Shown here: piece after piece, positions 42,334 to 49,537 of the stretch
How positions within the stretch are numbered: the stretch's first letter is position 1
Layout of the letters: each line of letters begins with the position of its first letter
Assembly (NCBI GenBank): GCA_020853705.1
Contig: JADYYK010000206.1
Location: 1 to 64,000 of the forward strand
DNA length: 64,000 nucleotides
Reading direction: 5' to 3'
Origin: Deltaproteobacteria bacterium
Lineage (GTDB): Bacteria > Myxococcota_A > Polyangia > Haliangiales > JADYYK01
Translations under genes and position numbers: made by a program
Notes under the pieces: generated by a model
Database searches by the model: none
The model's input: only the letters and a program-made list of their open reading frames with translations
What the model was told of the DNA's origin: nothing

Positions 42334-42351
42334 GCAATATGCTGATATTGC
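42334..42351. promoter_or_regulatory. Palindrome GCAATAT-4-ATATTGC upstream of the AAA gene
   Basis: Perfect 7-bp arms with a 4-nt centre in an unusually AT-rich island between the AAA/DUF4157 unit and its upstream neighbour. It overlaps the alternative TTG start of the AAA frame. The position fits an operator or promoter for the eCIS-type pair. Confidence 0.4.
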
Positions 42352-42378
42352 AGGGTTTATTTCTGTGTTCGTTGGCAC

Positions 42379-42400
42379 TGCCGGCACAGGTGTGCCGGCA
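42379..42400 (-). terminator. Hairpin after the gene at 42413
   Basis: Perfect 9-bp arms TGCCGGCAC/GTGCCGGCA with a 4-nt loop, 12 bp past the stop of the gene at 42413-43426. No T-run follows on the transcribed side, so termination would be weak or Rho-assisted. Confidence 0.4.
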
Positions 42401-42412
42401 CCTCGCGGCGGG

Positions 42413-43426
42413 CTACTTGAAGCGCTTGCCGTCCCACGGGCGCAGCTTGACGGTGGCGCCGCAGCGGTAGGCCAGCGCGGTGTCCTTGTCGGCGACCAGC
42501 ACGGCGACCGAGCAGCGGCTGGGCTCCTGGTTGAAGCCCTCGTTGATGGCCTGGGTGACCCGGTCGCGGCCGTTGACCTTGTACTTGCGCGTGCTGGCGT
42601 CGGACCAGGTCACGAGGTCGTCGGTCCACAGCACCGGGTACTTCGGGGCGGGGCCGACCAGGGTCGCGCGACGCATGATGACCTTGCCGCGGTCGGCGTT
42701 GGGATGGTTCTCGACCACCACCAGCACGGTCTCCGGGAGCGGCCCCCGCGCCGCCATCCGGTAGCCGCGCAGGGCCATGGCGTACTCGCCGGTGTCCTCG
42801 CCTTCGGGGTTGTTGAGGAAGTAGCCCAGCGGGACCTTCTTCTTGCCGTCCAGTTCGAGGCTCGCCGGACACAGGTCCTGCTTGTCACAGCGGCCGCCAT
42901 CCCCCATCACCAGCTCGGAGAAGCCGTCGGGGAAGCCCTCGGTCACCGAGGTCGACGCGCCGCCGGTCAGCAGGCCCTCCTCGAGCGTCCCCAGGACGAT
43001 GATGCTGTCGACCGCGATCATCAGCGGCCCCTGGCCGTCCTTCTTGTGGTGGAGGATGAGGATGTGGATGCGGTCCTCGACGCCGCTGGCGCGGCGCTCG
43101 CGCACATGGATGGTCGCGGCCACGCCCATCTTGGCGATGGAGAAGTACTGCTGGGTGCTCTCGAGCACGGTGCCGTGGGCCAGCGCCGCGAGGCGCTCGG
43201 CCTTCCACTTCGCGTACTCGAGCGCGACGGTCTCGCCGCCCACCGGCTGGACCTCATGCAGGGCGTTCTTGAAGTAGAGGGCCAGGTAGTCGGCGGCCTT
43301 GCCGGCACGCTGGCTGTCGAGCCAGGCCGTGACCACCGCCTCACCCTCGACCAGCTCGGGCGGTGGCGCCGCCTGCGCCGAACCCAGCCCCAGCAGCGTG
43401 ACCACGACGCACAGGCGCTTCAGCAT
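42413..43426 (-). CDS. Secreted protein with NTF2-like N-terminal domain
   Basis: The 337-residue product has a signal peptide (cleavage after SAQA, about residue 19). A domain typical of myxobacterial SnoaL/NTF2-like proteins follows: VVTAWLDSQRAGKAADYLALY, then E-x-A-K-W-K-x-E-R and VHVRER-type strands (about 28-125). The C-terminal 200 residues contain four cysteines (GRCDKQDLC and SRCSVAV with YRCGAT) and no family I know. It is probably periplasmic. TACCAT lies 5 nt before the ATG. Confidence 0.8.
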   Translation of the reverse strand: MLKRLCVVVTLLGLGSAQAAPPPELVEGEAVVTAWLDSQRAGKAADYLALYFKNALHEVQPVGGETVALEYAKWKAERLAALAHGTVLESTQQYFSIAKMGVAATIHVRERRASGVEDRIHILILHHKKDGQGPLMIAVDSIIVLGTLEEGLLTGGASTSVTEGFPDGFSELVMGDGGRCDKQDLCPASLELDGKKKVPLGYFLNNPEGEDTGEYAMALRGYRMAARGPLPETVLVVVENHPNADRGKVIMRRATLVGPAPKYPVLWTDDLVTWSDASTRKYKVNGRDRVTQAINEGFNQEPSRCSVAVLVADKDTALAYRCGATVKLRPWDGKRFK

Positions 43427-43431
43427 GCCTC

Positions 43432-43437
43432 ATGGTA
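43432..43437 (-). promoter_or_regulatory. Candidate -10 element TACCAT for the gene at 43426
   Basis: TACCAT on the minus strand ends 5 nt before the ATG at 43426. Confidence 0.4.
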
Positions 43438-43468
43438 GCGCCACCCAGCGCGCCGCAGCAGCAGCTTC

Positions 43469-43487
43469 ACGCGCACATTCTGCGCGT
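43469..43487 (-). terminator. Hairpin after the gene at 43490
   Basis: Arms ACGCGCA/TGCGCGT with a 5-nt loop directly follow the stop of the gene at 43490-44248. The T-run is on the plus side (TTTT at 43487-43490), so it looks more like a plus-strand terminator although no plus-strand gene is present. Confidence 0.3.
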
Positions 43488-43489
43488 TT

Positions 43490-44248
43490 TCAGGGCGCGA
43501 CGTCGACGTCGCGGAACAGCGAGATCCGCTGCTCGAGCTCGCAGTCGTGGCGCTGCTGGTCGCGCGTGCCCTGGTACGTGCCGGTCACCACCAGCTCGCG
43601 CCAGCCGCTGGCGTCGGCGTCGGTGATGCGGTGCTCCTTGTCGCAGCGCTCGTCGACCGGCGCGCTCCAGCCATGGTCGAGGTCGAGCGCGCGCTCGAAG
43701 CGGTTGGCGCGCACGCGCAGCACGAACAGGTGGCGATACTCGCCCTCCTCGGCCGGCTCCACGCAGCTCCACAGCACCTCGTCGACCGCGTCACCGTCGA
43801 GGTCGGCGACCTCGAGCTGGGTGCCCACGCAGCTGTCGTCGCTCAGGGCCTCGTCCTGGCGGGCCAGCTCGATGCTGCTGTGCACGTCCCAGATCGAGTA
43901 GCGCAGAAGGCGCCCCTTGGGCCCCGACAGCTCGGCCAGCGTGACCCAGCTGACGCGGGGGAAGCGCCCCGGGGCGCAGCCTGCCTGCTCGACCTTCTCG
44001 CCTTTCTCGCCCTCGCCGAGCTGCCAGCGCGCCGCCAGGCTGTCGGCCACGTCGCTGGGACAGGGCACGAGCTCCACCAGCGGCGACGAGATCATCGCCG
44101 GCACCAGCAGGGTCGGCCGCTTGCCCTTGCCACCGGGGGCCTTGCTCAGCCCGGTGCCGGCGCCGCCCGCGCCGGTGCCGGCGCCCGCGCCGCTGCCGCA
44201 CCCCAGCGCGACCGCCATCATGCCCAGCACCAGGACTCGCCGCGTCAT
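43490..44248 (-). CDS. Lipoprotein of unknown function
   Basis: The 252-residue product has a lipobox (MAVALGCGSG, Cys17), a Gly/Ala/Thr linker, and a soluble domain with six further cysteines. A VADLDGDAVDEVLW segment (about 150-163) resembles one FG-GAP/VCBS-type Asp loop, and DITDAD-like HRITDADASGWRELVVTG repeats the idea near residue 215, so an integrin-like two-blade fold is possible. The function is unknown. TAGGGT lies 9 nt before the ATG. Confidence 0.75.
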   Translation of the reverse strand: MTRRVLVLGMMAVALGCGSGAGAGTGAGGAGTGLSKAPGGKGKRPTLLVPAMISSPLVELVPCPSDVADSLAARWQLGEGEKGEKVEQAGCAPGRFPRVSWVTLAELSGPKGRLLRYSIWDVHSSIELARQDEALSDDSCVGTQLEVADLDGDAVDEVLWSCVEPAEEGEYRHLFVLRVRANRFERALDLDHGWSAPVDERCDKEHRITDADASGWRELVVTGTYQGTRDQQRHDCELEQRISLFRDVDVAP

Positions 44249-44257
44249 CTCGCCCTC

Positions 44258-44263
44258 ACCCTA
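44258..44263 (-). promoter_or_regulatory. Candidate -10 element TAGGGT for the gene at 44248
   Basis: TAGGGT on the minus strand ends 9 nt before the ATG at 44248; the intervening GAGGGCGAG also offers a weak ribosome-binding site. Confidence 0.35.
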
Positions 44264-44300
44264 TCCAGTTTCGCCAGCCCGGGGAACCATCACGCAAGAA

Positions 44301-44337
44301 CGCCTGACAGCCCGGCGCGATTCCGGGCTGTCAGGCG
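44301..44337 (-). terminator. Strong hairpin terminator after the gene at 44368
   Basis: Perfect 15-bp arms (CGCCTGACAGCCCGG and its complement) enclose a 7-nt loop, 30 bp past the stop of the lipoprotein gene. On the minus strand the stem is followed by TTCTTG, a weak T-rich stretch. This is the clearest terminator structure in the window and isolates this gene from the next one. Confidence 0.75.
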
Positions 44338-44367
44338 TCCAGGCGTCAGACGTCGAGGCGGGGCTGG

Positions 44368-45753
44368 CTACTCGCAGGCGCGCGCGGCGAAGGCGCCGAC
44401 CACGTGGTTCTCACCCGCGGTCACCGGGTCGCTGACCAGGCACTGGCCCTCCGACACGCGCAGCCCGCCGCCGGAAGCCCAGATGCCGAGCTCACCGGTG
44501 ACCACCTTGATGCCACCGGCGCTGGTGGCGCTGGGCGCGACCAGCTTCAGGACCGGGGCGGCCGAGGCTGGCTGCACCTCGCGCGGCGACACCGTCAGCA
44601 TGTAGCTCTGCTCGATGAGGTCGGCCGGGGTCGGCTCCTGCGCGGTCCCGAACGGCGACAGGTCGACCTTCACGCGCAGCTCGAACGAGGGCGTGATGGC
44701 CAGCAGCGGCGCGCTGGCCGCGCTGCCGTCGCTGCTGATGGCGAGGTCGAACTTGCTGACGCCGAACTCGAACACCGACTTGCCGTCGGCCTCGATCAGC
44801 GCCGAACCCGACAGCTCCTTCAGCTGCACGCTGGTGGTCGCCGCGGCCAGCTCGAGCTGACCGGTCAGCGCGCCGATCGAGATCGCGAGGTCGGGGCCGG
44901 TGGCGTCGGGCAGCAGCACCTGGAGGCGCTGCAGGTCGAGCCGGGCGACCACGGTGCGGGCATCCAGGTTGGCGCGCACGGCCACGAGGTGCGACGGCGC
45001 CGCGCTCAGTCGGTAGTGCAGCCCCTGCCGCGTCCGGTCGACCGCGCTGGCGCGGTCGCCCGCCAGCGTCAGCTCGGCGTCGCGCAGCGCGTGCCGGGTC
45101 AGGGTCAGCGACAGCTGGCCCGACATCGCGGGCACCTGCTCGACGCCGAAGTCGCGGATCACCGCGGCCGCCTCGCCGAGGTCGAGGCGCAGCGTCGCGC
45201 CGCTCAGGCCCAGCTCCAGCGTGAGCGGCTCGTCGTGGCCCTTGCCGATGACCAGGCCGAGCTCGATGCCCGCCGCGGTCAGCTCGCTGCGGATCCACAG
45301 CGGGTGCTGGGTCAGGAAGGCGGCGCAGTCGTCGTCGGGGGCGTCGCACAGCGTGGCCGGACGCAGCCGGTAGCCGGGCGACTCCAGGTTGGCGGCGATG
45401 AACAGGCGCTGGTTCAGCGCCCGTGCGAGCTGCTCACCGTCGGCGCGCGCGGTGTCGCCACCCTCGAGGTGCGTCGCGCCGGCGCCGACGCGCTCGCCGA
45501 GGCGGTAGTCGGGGAAGCTGCGATCGACGGAGTCCAGCGCCTGCCGCGCGCCCGCGGTGGCCGGTCCGTCCAGCGCCGCGAAGGTGTCGACACCGTCGGC
45601 ATACAGGCCGGGCAGCAGCGCGGCCACGTTGCGCTGGGTGTCCTCGGGTGAGGCCGACTCGGTCCCGCCGCAACCCGCGGCCGCCAGCGTCAGCAGCGCA
45701 CCGCTCGCCATCGTCATCGCCAATCCAAGCTTGTTCCGCTGCCCCTTCATCAT
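44368..45753 (-). CDS. Lipoprotein with a candidate sigma-54 promoter
   Basis: The 461-residue product has a signal peptide and lipobox (LLTLAAAGCGG, Cys28). The rest is a large beta-rich domain with regular amphipathic strands (about 130-420: LTLELGLSGATLRLDLG, VAVRANLDARTVVARLDLQRL), suggesting an extended beta-sandwich or lipid-binding fold. Cys pairs occur near 138-146 and at the C-terminus. No family is recognised. Start ATG-ATG at 45753 is preceded by GGAG 4 nt upstream. A good -24/-12 element lies 31 bp before the start, and a long hairpin follows the stop, so the gene is a single transcription unit. Confidence 0.8.
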   Translation of the reverse strand: MMKGQRNKLGLAMTMASGALLTLAAAGCGGTESASPEDTQRNVAALLPGLYADGVDTFAALDGPATAGARQALDSVDRSFPDYRLGERVGAGATHLEGGDTARADGEQLARALNQRLFIAANLESPGYRLRPATLCDAPDDDCAAFLTQHPLWIRSELTAAGIELGLVIGKGHDEPLTLELGLSGATLRLDLGEAAAVIRDFGVEQVPAMSGQLSLTLTRHALRDAELTLAGDRASAVDRTRQGLHYRLSAAPSHLVAVRANLDARTVVARLDLQRLQVLLPDATGPDLAISIGALTGQLELAAATTSVQLKELSGSALIEADGKSVFEFGVSKFDLAISSDGSAASAPLLAITPSFELRVKVDLSPFGTAQEPTPADLIEQSYMLTVSPREVQPASAAPVLKLVAPSATSAGGIKVVTGELGIWASGGGLRVSEGQCLVSDPVTAGENHVVGAFAARACE

Positions 45754-45783
45754 GAGCTCCATCGCAGTTGTCCCCGCCGATGG

Positions 45784-45799
45784 AGCAACCTCGATGCCA
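45784..45799 (-). promoter_or_regulatory. Candidate sigma-54 (-24/-12) promoter
   Basis: The minus strand reads TGGCATCGAGGTTGCT: GG and GC are separated by exactly 10 nt, and both boxes match the TGGCAC-N5-TTGCW consensus except one base. Transcription would start about 20 nt before the ATG-ATG of the lipoprotein gene, leaving room for its GGAG ribosome-binding site. The FHA activator at 35867 is one possible regulator. Confidence 0.55.
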
Positions 45800-45929
45800 C
45801 CCGCGCAGGCACCCGGCATCGCGAGCTTGGCGCGCACCAGGTGACGGGCGCACGCGCCGCCCGACGAGACTGTGGCCCGCGGGTCACACCCGCGCGTTGA
45901 CAGCTGGCAAGGGCTGGCAAACCCCTGGG

Positions 45930-47165
45930 TCAGGTCACGGTCACGGTGTCGACGCGGTCGAGCTTGCGCAGCTCCGGGAACCACCAGGTCCACAGCGCCA
46001 CCACCACCAGGGTGCCGACGCCGCCCAGCACCACCGCGCGCACCACCCCGAAGGCGTCCGCGGTGATGCCCGACTCGAACTCGCCCAGCTCGTTGGAGGC
46101 CCCGATGAAGATCATGTTCACCGCGGCGACCCGCCCGCGCATCTCGGGCGGCGTCTGCACCTGCACCAGGGTGAGGCGGGTCACCACGCTGACCTGATCC
46201 GACGCCCCCAGCACCGTCAGCGCCAGCAGCGACACCCAGAAGCTGTGCGACAGCCCGAACACGATGGTCGCGACGCCGAACAGCCCGACACAGCCCAGCA
46301 TGATGGCGCCGGTGCGCCGCTGCAGCGGCCGGTACGCCAGCAGCACCGCCATGGTCGCGGCGCCGATGGCGGGCGCGCTGCGCAGGATCCCCAGCCCCCA
46401 CGGTCCCACGTGCAGGATGTCGTGTGCGTACACCGGCAGCAGCGCGGTGGCGCCGCCCAGCAGCACCGCGAACAGATCCATCGAGATCGAGCCCAGGATG
46501 GTCTTCTTGGCCCACACGTAGCGGATGCCCGCGGACAGCGTGCTCCAGCTGGCGCGGCTCTGCGACATGCGGCCAGTGCGCACGTGCATCATCAGGACCG
46601 CCAGCGTGCCCAGCGCCAGCGCCCCGGCGCAGGTCGCGAACACCACGGTGGCGCCGGCGGCGCCGTAGATCACGCCGCCCACGACCGGCCCCGTGATGGT
46701 GCCGATCTGGAACACCGACGAGGCCCACGACACCGCGTTGGGGAAGTGCTCGGCCGGCACCAGGTGCGGCACCAGCGACTGCGCCGCCGGGCCGGCGAAC
46801 GCGCGCGCGGTGCCGAGCACCACCAGGACGCCATAGATCGGCCAGATCGGCAGCTCGGGCCGCTGCGACAGCAGGCACAGCGCGCCGGCGCAGCCGGCCA
46901 CCGCGGTGTAGCAGACCACCAGCACACCGCGCCGATCGAAGCGGTCGGCCACCATGCCGGTGACCAGCGACAGCAGCATCGCGGGCGCGAACTGCGCCAG
47001 CCCCACCAGGGCCAGCGACACCGTGCTGTGCGTGCGCGCATAGACATACCAGCCGATGGCCATCGACTGCATCTGCAGCCCCACGACCAAGAGGAAGCGC
47101 GCCACCTGGTAGAGCCGGAAATCGCGCGACTGGAAGGCCGCGCGCGGCGGCACCGGGGCTGACAC
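45930..47165 (-). CDS. MFS transporter (MFS_3/EntS-like exporter)
   Basis: The 411-residue integral membrane protein shows about 11-12 hydrophobic segments and a short polar N-terminus. The loop between helices 2 and 3 has GMVADRFDRRGVLV, the DRxxRR-type signature of MFS; the second half repeats a similar loop (ATMAVLLAYRPLQRRTGAIML). FRLYQVARFLLVVGLQMQ at the start matches the MFS_3 branch that includes the enterobactin exporter EntS. The substrate is unknown. It starts at GTG with TAGGCT 7 nt upstream. Confidence 0.9.
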   Translation of the reverse strand: MSAPVPPRAAFQSRDFRLYQVARFLLVVGLQMQSMAIGWYVYARTHSTVSLALVGLAQFAPAMLLSLVTGMVADRFDRRGVLVVCYTAVAGCAGALCLLSQRPELPIWPIYGVLVVLGTARAFAGPAAQSLVPHLVPAEHFPNAVSWASSVFQIGTITGPVVGGVIYGAAGATVVFATCAGALALGTLAVLMMHVRTGRMSQSRASWSTLSAGIRYVWAKKTILGSISMDLFAVLLGGATALLPVYAHDILHVGPWGLGILRSAPAIGAATMAVLLAYRPLQRRTGAIMLGCVGLFGVATIVFGLSHSFWVSLLALTVLGASDQVSVVTRLTLVQVQTPPEMRGRVAAVNMIFIGASNELGEFESGITADAFGVVRAVVLGGVGTLVVVALWTWWFPELRKLDRVDTVTVT

Positions 47166-47172
47166 CGCGGTC

Positions 47173-47178
47173 AGCCTA
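47173..47178 (-). promoter_or_regulatory. Candidate -10 element TAGGCT for the MFS gene
   Basis: TAGGCT, preceded by TGC (an extended -10 form), ends 7 nt before the GTG at 47165 on the minus strand. No ribosome-binding site lies between. Confidence 0.5.
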
Positions 47179-47305
47179 GCACGCGCGCCGGTGCCAGGCC
47201 GCCGTCAGCCGCCGGTCATCGCCAAGGGTGCTCAGGGCTGCGCGCGCTTCGAGCAGCTGCCGGCCGAGGTGACGATGACAGCACCGAGGACGCTGGCGGC
47301 GCGCA

Positions 47306-49537
47306 TCACCTGGACAGAAGCTCCTTGGCCCTGGCCAGCAGGGGACTGCGCGGGGCGAGCTTGCCCAGGGTGTCGACCAGCCCCTGCGCCTTGTCGTTGG
47401 CGCCGCCACGCTTGTAGCAGGCGATGGCGTTGTAGAGGACCTCGTCGAGCTGGTCGTAGTCGGGCACCTCGCGGGCGATGGCGAGGTAGCTGATGGCGCA
47501 GCCCTCGAAGTCGCCCTTGGCCTCGAGGCCCTCGGCCTCCTTGCGGCGAATCTGCGCGTGCAGCCGCTCCAGCGTCTCGCCCATCCGGGCGCGCAGGCCG
47601 GCGTACTGCGGCTCGCTGCGCAGGGTACGCACCCAGCCGACCAGCTCGTCATACCTGCGCGCCTGGTTCAGGACGTCGAGCAGGATGCTGGCGGCGTGCT
47701 CGGCCACCTCGTCGTCGGGCCAGGTGGTGACCACGCGCGCCAGCACCTTGGCGGCCTCGAGGACATGGCCATACCTGGCGTAGAGGCTGCCGGCCAGGAA
47801 GCTGAGGCTGGCGCTCTCCCCGGGATCCCTGGTGATGGCGAGGTAGGCCTTGAACGCCGACAGCATCTGCGCCGTGCGCGGCGGCAGCCCGCGCATGACG
47901 GGGCCCTTGCCGTCGCCGCCATCATTGGCGTCGCTAACCTTGCCTGGGCGCGCGTCATGGTCGATTGCCTTGCGCCACCCCAGCACCGCGGCGTAGCTGG
48001 CCTCCTTGACCAGGTCGGGCGCCAGCCCCGGGGTGCGCGCCGCCGCCGAGAAGGCCAGCGCCGCCTCGCTCCAGAACTCGTCGGCGATGCGCGGGTTCGG
48101 CTCGCGCTCGGCGCGCGACCACAGGAGCTCCGCGTAGTAGTAGCGCATCGTCGCCGCGTGCGCGGCCAGCGCGAAGTCAGCGCTGAAGTAGGCCTCGTAG
48201 AGCTGCCTGGCGACCCCGAGCACCCGTGCGTTCAGCGTCCTGGCGCCCTCCTGGTGGAAGGCCTGCGCCATCGTGCGCACCAGCTCCTCGCCCTCGGCCT
48301 GGCACCTGGCCAGGGCCGCGGCGGGCGCCAGCTTGGCCTTGCGCACGTGCCGGAGCAGCTCGACGAACGTGGTCACGGCGCGGGCGCGCTGGTCGATGGT
48401 CGGCATGCCCAGGCTGGCGCGTGTCACCGCGAGGCCCCAGGTGCACAGCTCGGGGCTGCGCGGCTGGGTGGCGATCATGGCCTGGTACAGCGTGATGGCC
48501 TGGTCGAACTTGCCCATGTCCATGTAGGCCTCGCCGACGCGGGGCAGCAGGGCCGGCGTCGCGGCGAAGCGCTGCAGGGCCTCGGAGGCGCTGCCGAACT
48601 GCGCGAAGGCGCGCACGCCGTCCTGTCTGGCGGCGCGCACCAGCGCGGGCTGCTTCAGCCGGGCGGCCTCGTCGGCGGCCTCGGTGAAGGCGGTCAGGGC
48701 GTCGCGCGGCCGGTCGCGGTTGAGCAGCACCCAGCCGGTCATGTAGCGGACGTAGGCGTGCGCGGGTGAGCTGGTGACGCTGGCCAGCTTGCCATAGCCA
48801 GCCTCGGCCTCGTCGAGCCGGCCCTGCAGCAGCGCCTGATCCGACAGCGCCAGCACGGCGTCGGCGATGTGGCGCGCGCGCGGGAACTCCTTGACCAGGC
48901 GCCGGTAGGCCAGCAGCGCGTTGTCCTGCTGCCCGCTGTCCTCGAGCAGCACGGCGAGGCGGCCCAGCGCCTCGTCGAGCCTGGCGAAGCGCGCGAAGGC
49001 CGGGTTCGAGGTCACCGCGCTGTAGGCCTTCACGGCCAGCACCAGCGCAGCGTCGGCGGCCGGCTTGCTGCTGGCGCCCGCCTGGCGCGCCTTCCGGTAG
49101 CGCGCCGCCTGGGCGTCGGCCAGCTTGAGGAGGTAGCTCGGCTTGTCGGGATCGCTGTCGGGCAGGGTCTCGCTGCCGCGCTGGTACTCGCTGATCATGG
49201 CGTCGTCGACCTGGACGCCGAGGTCGGGCCGCGGCACCGCCTTGCGCGCGGCGGGGTCGGGCCGCAGCGCGTTCGAGGCGGGGCGCGCCAGCGCGGCCGT
49301 GAGATCGACCTCGGCGAACGCCGGCGTCTGGTGCTCGCGCCACGCCGGCCGCGCGGTGACCGGGGGGCGCGCACCCTTGCCAGCCTTGCTGCCGGGGCCC
49401 GGCGTGGCGGGGCACCGACCCCGGGCGTCGCGCTGGCTGGCATCACACTTCTGATCCGACGGGCGCGCCCCCGCGGCGCCCGCCAGCGCCATGGCCAGGG
49501 CCACGCCGGGCGCAACGAGCCGCAGCGTCTTCGTCAT
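47306..49537 (-). CDS. Periplasmic TPR protein
   Basis: The 743-residue protein has a signal peptide (cleavage near AGAAGA-R, residue 24) and a low-complexity linker (about 30-110). Many TPR-like helical hairpins follow (about 120-740), e.g. QDNALLAYRRLVKEFPRARHIADAVLALSDQAL, a pattern of tol-pal/YbgF- and GltE-like TPR proteins, with A/G-x-x-Y-P spacing. Its ATG overlaps the TGA of the upstream FGE kinase (ATGA) and has GGAGAG upstream, so both are co-translated. Related kinase-TPR pairs in myxobacteria are thought to form envelope signalling or machinery scaffolds; the role here is inferred only. Confidence 0.85.
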   Translation of the reverse strand: MTKTLRLVAPGVALAMALAGAAGARPSDQKCDASQRDARGRCPATPGPGSKAGKGARPPVTARPAWREHQTPAFAEVDLTAALARPASNALRPDPAARKAVPRPDLGVQVDDAMISEYQRGSETLPDSDPDKPSYLLKLADAQAARYRKARQAGASSKPAADAALVLAVKAYSAVTSNPAFARFARLDEALGRLAVLLEDSGQQDNALLAYRRLVKEFPRARHIADAVLALSDQALLQGRLDEAEAGYGKLASVTSSPAHAYVRYMTGWVLLNRDRPRDALTAFTEAADEAARLKQPALVRAARQDGVRAFAQFGSASEALQRFAATPALLPRVGEAYMDMGKFDQAITLYQAMIATQPRSPELCTWGLAVTRASLGMPTIDQRARAVTTFVELLRHVRKAKLAPAAALARCQAEGEELVRTMAQAFHQEGARTLNARVLGVARQLYEAYFSADFALAAHAATMRYYYAELLWSRAEREPNPRIADEFWSEAALAFSAAARTPGLAPDLVKEASYAAVLGWRKAIDHDARPGKVSDANDGGDGKGPVMRGLPPRTAQMLSAFKAYLAITRDPGESASLSFLAGSLYARYGHVLEAAKVLARVVTTWPDDEVAEHAASILLDVLNQARRYDELVGWVRTLRSEPQYAGLRARMGETLERLHAQIRRKEAEGLEAKGDFEGCAISYLAIAREVPDYDQLDEVLYNAIACYKRGGANDKAQGLVDTLGKLAPRSPLLARAKELLSR

